From Rhodocista pekingensis (GTDB lineage Bacteria; Pseudomonadota; Alphaproteobacteria; Azospirillales; Azospirillaceae), in contig NZ_JBHTCM010000010.1 of assembly GCF_042665545.1 (NCBI RefSeq), forward strand, positions 434,001-498,000: 64,000 nucleotides of DNA, given 5' to 3'. Shown in pieces: positions 60,306 through 64,000 of this stretch (positions within the stretch are counted from its first letter, which is position 1; every line of letters starts with the position of its first letter). The position numbers and the translations under genes were made by a program. Under the pieces are notes generated by a model. The model worked only from the letters and a program-made list of their open reading frames with translations, had not been told where the DNA came from and ran no database searches.

Positions 60306-60512
60306 ATGTCGGTCGCAGCCATGACCCAGGCCGGGGTCCAGGTGACCAAGCAGTTCGCGGCGCGGACGCAGAACCTGTTCAACGTCACGACAGAGGCGAT
60401 CCAGGACCGGTCCAGCAAGCTGGCCAGTTTCGTCCAGACGCCGTCGCCGGCGGAGAAGATCGTGCAGGAGGGATTGACCCTGCGCGGCGCCCGCCTGGAC
60501 ATCAAGGTCTGA
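60306..60512 (+). CDS. Hypothetical 68-residue protein
   Basis: MSVAAMTQAGVQVTKQFAARTQ opens a helical, soluble protein with no recognised family. The start has a strong AGGAGGT Shine-Dalgarno, and a 9-bp hairpin with an AAAA loop (60270-60291) ends just before it, which could affect translation. The C-terminus LRGARLDIKV is well defined. Codon use resembles the neighbours, so it is probably real. A terminator follows at 60646. Confidence 0.65.
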   Translation: MSVAAMTQAGVQVTKQFAARTQNLFNVTTEAIQDRSSKLASFVQTPSPAEKIVQEGLTLRGARLDIKV

Positions 60513-60645
60513 CCGGGAAGGTCCGGACCGGGCGGACCCGGGTCCCTGTTCCGGCATCGGGAATCCGGCCTTGAGCCGGTTTCCGTAACGGAACCTCCAG
60601 GGACGGGCAGCCCGGCAGAGACGGTCCATGAGTGAGAGAGTGAGA

Positions 60646-60686
60646 ACGACGGTGCGCCCCCGCTGGCTGCGCCGTCGTCTTTCTTT
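60646..60686 (+). terminator. Probable terminator
   Basis: An 11-bp stem with two G-T pairs (60646-60656 against 60668-60678) is followed by CTTTCTTT. It lies in the 344-base gap 60513-60856, which also contains two near-identical 20-base copies beginning CTTTGTGCG (about 60680-60720). I see nothing else there. Confidence 0.7.
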
Positions 60687-60856
60687 GTGCGAGGGCTCTG
60701 TCTTTGTGCGCGGGCTCTGTGTGAAGGCTGCCTTTCCGTGGCGTAAAGGCCCGCCCGGGAGGCCCCTCTGCGTCCCCCGCCGGTCCCTTGCACCGGGGGG
60801 GCTTGCCCGATATGGTCCCGGCCCCGCAGCATCCCCCTACCCGGAAGAGGCATCCC

Positions 60857-61132
60857 ATGTCTGACGCGCAGATGGCCGACAGCAAGACGAACGACGTCGG
60901 TGGCATCGCCGGCGACCGCCTCCGCAGCTTCATCGAGCGGATCGAGCGCCTGGAGGAAGAGAAGAAGGGCATCCAGGACGACATCAAGGACATCTATGCC
61001 GAGGCCAAGGGCACCGGCTTCGATACCAAGGTGATGCGCCAGATCATCCGTCTGCGGAAGATGGAGAAGGACGACCGGCAGGAACTGGACGCGCTGCTGG
61101 AGCTTTACATGGCCGCGCTGGGCATGGAGTAG
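60857..61132 (+). CDS. gapR: GapR-family DNA-binding protein (DUF2312)
   Basis: A 91-residue protein of the GapR/DUF2312 family, nucleoid-associated proteins of alphaproteobacteria that bind overtwisted DNA and help replication. The coiled-coil RLRSFIERIERLEEEKKGIQ, the central DDIKDIYAEAKGTGFDTKVM and RQIIRLRKMEKDDRQE are the family core. The ATG at 60857 follows GGAAGAGG. It appears monocistronic. Confidence 0.92.
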   Translation: MSDAQMADSKTNDVGGIAGDRLRSFIERIERLEEEKKGIQDDIKDIYAEAKGTGFDTKVMRQIIRLRKMEKDDRQELDALLELYMAALGME

Positions 61133-61233
61133 GCCGGCACCCCACCGCCCCGCGGCCGTTCCCGGACGGCGCTGTCGACGGGCGCGGTTCGACCGCGTAC
61201 CTCTGTCCTCCGGAGGAAACCCCGGAGGAATCA

Positions 61234-63033
61234 ATGAGCCGGATCGAACCGCGCGAGATCGACTTTCTGCTGCACGAGGTCATCGGCCTGGACGCGCTGC
61301 TGCGCCGGCCGCGCCATCAGCACCTGGACCGCAGCACCCTGGACGAGATGGTGCGCACCGCGGCGCGGCTGGCGGAGGACTATTTCGCCCCCCATTACCG
61401 CGCCGCCGACATCCATGAGCCGGAGCGCGAGGGCGGCAACGGCAGGGTCGTGATGCTGCCGGAGGTGAAGCGCGCCGTGGACGCCTTCGCCGAGGCGGGC
61501 TTTCTGGCCGCCCACCATGACGAGGCCCGCGGCGGCCTCCAGCTTCCCTGGACGGTGGTGCAGGCCTGCTTCGCCATCTTCCAGGCGGCGAACATCGCCA
61601 CCGCCGCCTATCCGTTCCTGACCATCGGCGCCGCCAACCTGATCGACGCCTTCGGCACGGAGGAGCAGAAGCGGCGCTTCATGGCGCCGATGCTGACCGG
61701 CCGCTTCTTCGGCACCATGGCGCTGTCCGAGCCGCAGGCCGGCTCCAGCCTCGCGGACATCCGCACCAGCGCCGCGCCCGATCCCGACGGCAGTTATTCC
61801 ATTACCGGAACGAAGCAGTGGATCAGCGCCGGCGAGCATGAGCTGGCGGACAACATCGTCCACATGGTGCTGGCCCGGATCAAGGGCGCCCCGGCCGGGG
61901 TGAAGGGCATCAGCCTGTTCCTCGTGCCGCGCTTCCGCGTCGCCGAGGATGGATCGTTGCAGGGTGACAACGATGTCCGTCTGGTCAGCCTGCTGCACAA
62001 GATGGGCTATCGCGGCACGACCAGCACGATCCTGTCCTTCGGCGAGGAGGGCCGCTGCCAGGGCTTCCTGGTGGGCCGCGAGCACCAGGGCCTCGCCTGC
62101 ATGTTCCACATGATGAACGAAGCGCGGATCGGCGTCGGGCTGGGCGCGGCGGCCCTGGGGTATGCCGGCTTCCGCTACTCCCTGGACTATGCCCGGACCC
62201 GGCCGCAGGGCCGCCCGCCGGAGGCGCGCGATCCCGCCTCCCCCATGATCCCGATCGCCGGCCATGCCGACGTGAAGCGCATGCTGCTCCAGCAGAAGGC
62301 GGCGTCGGAGGGGGCGCTGGCGCTCTGCCTCTACTGCGCCCGGCTGGTGGACGAGCAGAAGACCGCCCCCGAGCCGGAGGCGCGGGAGCGGGCCGGGCTG
62401 CTGCTGGACATCCTGACGCCCGTCGCCAAGTCCTGGCCCTCGGAGCACTGCCTGGAGGCCAACAAGTGGGCCATCCAGATCCTGGGCGGCTACGGCTACA
62501 CCCGCGACTATCCGGTGGAACAGTACTACCGCGACAACCGCCTGAACCCGATCCACGAGGGCACCTACGGCATCCAGGCCAACGACCTGCTGGGCCGCAA
62601 GGTCTGGCAGCAGGACGGCGCCAGCCTGATCCTGCTGGCGGAGGCGGTGCGGCAGACGGCGGCCGAGGCGGCGCGGGACACGGAGCTGGCGCCCCATGCC
62701 GCGGCGCTGACCCGCGCGCTGGAAACGGTCGCGGAGACCACCCGGGTGCTGGGGCGGGAGCGGGCCGAGGGCCGGGTGGCGGAAATGCTGGCGAACGCCG
62801 TCGCCTATCTGGAGATGGTGGGCCACACGGTGCTGGCCTGGATCTGGCTGCGCCAGGCCCTGGTCGCCCGCGCCGCCCTGGCGCAGGGCCGCGGCGATGC
62901 CGACTACTACCGCGGCAAGCTGGCGGCCTGCCGCTACTTCTACGCCTGGGAACTGCCGAAGACGGAGACCCAGGCGGCCCTGCTGCGCAGCCTGGACCGC
63001 ACCACGCTCGACACCGACCCGGCATGGCTGTAG
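61234..63033 (+). CDS. Acyl-CoA dehydrogenase (long, C-terminally extended type)
   Basis: A 599-residue FAD-dependent acyl-CoA dehydrogenase. GTMALSEPQAGSSLADI and QWISAGEHEL hold FAD/substrate-binding motifs, NKWAIQILGGYGYTRDYPVEQYYRD is the FAD motif, and the catalytic Glu is at about residue 442 in NPIHEGTYGIQ. A C-terminal extension of about 120 residues (as in DmdC-like or long-chain types) follows. Substrate is not known from sequence. The start has a CGGAGGAA Shine-Dalgarno. Confidence 0.9.
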   Translation: MSRIEPREIDFLLHEVIGLDALLRRPRHQHLDRSTLDEMVRTAARLAEDYFAPHYRAADIHEPEREGGNGRVVMLPEVKRAVDAFAEAGFLAAHHDEARGGLQLPWTVVQACFAIFQAANIATAAYPFLTIGAANLIDAFGTEEQKRRFMAPMLTGRFFGTMALSEPQAGSSLADIRTSAAPDPDGSYSITGTKQWISAGEHELADNIVHMVLARIKGAPAGVKGISLFLVPRFRVAEDGSLQGDNDVRLVSLLHKMGYRGTTSTILSFGEEGRCQGFLVGREHQGLACMFHMMNEARIGVGLGAAALGYAGFRYSLDYARTRPQGRPPEARDPASPMIPIAGHADVKRMLLQQKAASEGALALCLYCARLVDEQKTAPEPEARERAGLLLDILTPVAKSWPSEHCLEANKWAIQILGGYGYTRDYPVEQYYRDNRLNPIHEGTYGIQANDLLGRKVWQQDGASLILLAEAVRQTAAEAARDTELAPHAAALTRALETVAETTRVLGRERAEGRVAEMLANAVAYLEMVGHTVLAWIWLRQALVARAALAQGRGDADYYRGKLAACRYFYAWELPKTETQAALLRSLDRTTLDTDPAWL

Positions 63034-63104
63034 CGGCCCGGCTGGGCGGCGGTGTTCTGCAATGCTAGGGTGAGCGGCACGGACCACAGCCGACGAGGCA
63101 CCGC

Positions 63105-64000
63105 TTGGCCGAGCCGCACCTCCTGTTGCAGGACCTCTGGTACTTCGCCCTGCCCGGCCGCGCCCTGAAGCGGGGGCGGATGCTGGCGAAGACGCTGCTG
63201 GGCGAACCCGTCCTGTTCGGCCGCGCGGCCGACGGCACGGCGTTCGCCCTGCGCGACATCTGCCCCCACCGCGGCATCCCGCTCTCCTGCGGCCGCTTCG
63301 ACGGGCGCGAGGTGGAATGCTGCTACCATGGCTGGCGCTTCGGCGCGGACGGCGTCTGCACCGCCATCCCCTCGCTGGTGGAGGGGCAGGCGTTCGACCT
63401 CTCCCGCATCCGGGTGCGCTCCTATCCGGTGCGCGAGCTGAACGGCAATGTCTGGATCTGGATGGGAAGCGGCGAGCCCGACGGGGAACCGCCGGCCATG
63501 CCCGGCTTCGCGCCCGACCGCGCGGCCGACATGGTGGAGGTGATGGCCTTCCCCTGCTTCGTGGACCATGCCGTGATCGGGCTGATGGACCCTGCCCACG
63601 GTCCCTTCGTCCACCGGAGCTGGTTCTGGCGCAGCGCCCGCTCGATCCACGAGAAGGCGAAGGCGTTCGGCCCGGCGCCGCTCGGCTTCCGCATGAAGCG
63701 CCACCGCCCCTCCAGCAACAGCGCGGCCTACCGGCTCCTGGGCGGCGCGCCGGAGACGGAGATCCGGTTCCAGCTTCCCGGCATCCGCATCGAGCATATC
63801 GAGGTGGGCCGGCACACCGTGGTCAACCTCACCACCGTCACGCCGCTGGATGCGGAGACGACGGAGGTGACGAACCAGATGTACTGGACGATGGGCTGGG
63901 CGACGCTGGCGAAGCCGCTCCTGCGGCCCTTCGCGGCCAAGTTCCTGCGCCAGGACCGGGACGTGGTGGTGCAGCAGCAGCGCGGGCTGCGGCACGATCC
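63105..64000 (+). CDS. Rieske non-haem iron oxygenase (partial, runs off the window)
   Basis: No ATG or GTG is available, because an in-frame stop lies at 63066; a TTG at 63105 with GAGG 6 bases before it is the likely start. The Rieske 2Fe-2S site is C53-x-H55 (CPHRG) and C72-x2-H75 (CYHGW). The mononuclear-iron region reads GLMDPAHGPFVH with two His. The protein resembles ring-hydroxylating oxygenases, including the pheophorbide-a-oxygenase-like group; the substrate is unknown. It follows the acyl-CoA dehydrogenase after 71 bases. Confidence 0.8.
   Translation, partial: MAEPHLLLQDLWYFALPGRALKRGRMLAKTLLGEPVLFGRAADGTAFALRDICPHRGIPLSCGRFDGREVECCYHGWRFGADGVCTAIPSLVEGQAFDLSRIRVRSYPVRELNGNVWIWMGSGEPDGEPPAMPGFAPDRAADMVEVMAFPCFVDHAVIGLMDPAHGPFVHRSWFWRSARSIHEKAKAFGPAPLGFRMKRHRPSSNSAAYRLLGGAPETEIRFQLPGIRIEHIEVGRHTVVNLTTVTPLDAETTEVTNQMYWTMGWATLAKPLLRPFAAKFLRQDRDVVVQQQRGLRHD

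Noticed and set aside
60628..60864. A 78-codon frame starting MSERVRTTVRPRWLRRR
   Set aside because: It runs through the terminator hairpin and a short tandem repeat and overlaps the GapR start; composition is not protein-like.
1..64000. tRNA, rRNA, CRISPR arrays, insertion sequences or prophage
   Set aside because: No cloverleaf with CCA-type ends, rRNA-like sequence, regularly spaced repeats or transposase/integrase motifs were seen.

Overview
The window is high-GC DNA from a purple photosynthetic alphaproteobacterium. About half of it (roughly 1-34.6 kb) is a photosynthesis gene cluster: carotenoid, bacteriochlorophyll, reaction-centre and LH1 genes with their regulators. The remainder holds a glycan-metabolism gene, a chemosensory operon and housekeeping genes. 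Three things point to Rhodospirillum (Rhodocista) centenum or a close relative: a tetraheme PufC, the oxygen-dependent cyclase AcsF, and a chemosensory operon with the gene content of the cyst-regulating Che3 system (MCP, two CheW, CheR, hybrid CheA, CheB and a hybrid HWE kinase). This assignment comes from family knowledge, not from a database search.

Layout. 0-1 kb: the tail of an unknown gene, a strong terminator and a small membrane protein. 1-3.4 kb (minus): crtC and crtD. 3.6-14.5 kb (plus): crtE, crtF, bchCXYZ and pufBALMC, a carotenoid-bacteriochlorophyll-reaction centre superoperon ending at a terminator. 15.1 kb: cytochrome c2 (cycA). 15.9-31.8 kb (minus): bchF-N-B-H-L-M, lhaA, puhA-B-C, a small conserved-position gene, acsF, puhE and hemA, with many ATGA overlaps between stops and starts. 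32.1-34.6 kb (plus): aerR/ppaA and ppsR/crtJ. Candidate PpsR palindromes lie in the crtD/crtE, bchC, bchF/aerR and ppsR upstream regions. HemA starts tetrapyrrole synthesis. BchH, BchM, AcsF, BchLNB, BchF, BchXYZ and BchC carry the pigment towards bacteriochlorophyllide a. CrtE, CrtC, CrtD and CrtF act in the spirilloxanthin-type branch. LhaA, PuhB, PuhC and PuhE assist assembly, and cytochrome c2 donates electrons through PufC.

34.8-40.4 kb holds a single 1868-codon gene that joins a maltokinase-like domain, a malto-oligosyltrehalose trehalohydrolase (TreZ) and a 4-alpha-glucanotransferase (MalQ). All expected catalytic residues are visible, and this is the most unusual object in the window. 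40.4-43.9 kb: a DUF1428 protein with a 15-bp tandem repeat, a ferritin-like protein and a SUV3-type helicase. 44-53.9 kb (minus): the Che3-like operon. 54-64 kb: an ABC1/UbiB-family protein, pyruvate kinase with glycerate 2-kinase, a Cys-rich lipoprotein, an N-formylglutamate amidohydrolase-like protein, a DUF1244 protein, a 68-residue hypothetical protein, a GapR-family protein, an acyl-CoA dehydrogenase and the start of a Rieske oxygenase cut by the window edge. I saw no tRNA, rRNA, insertion sequence or CRISPR array.
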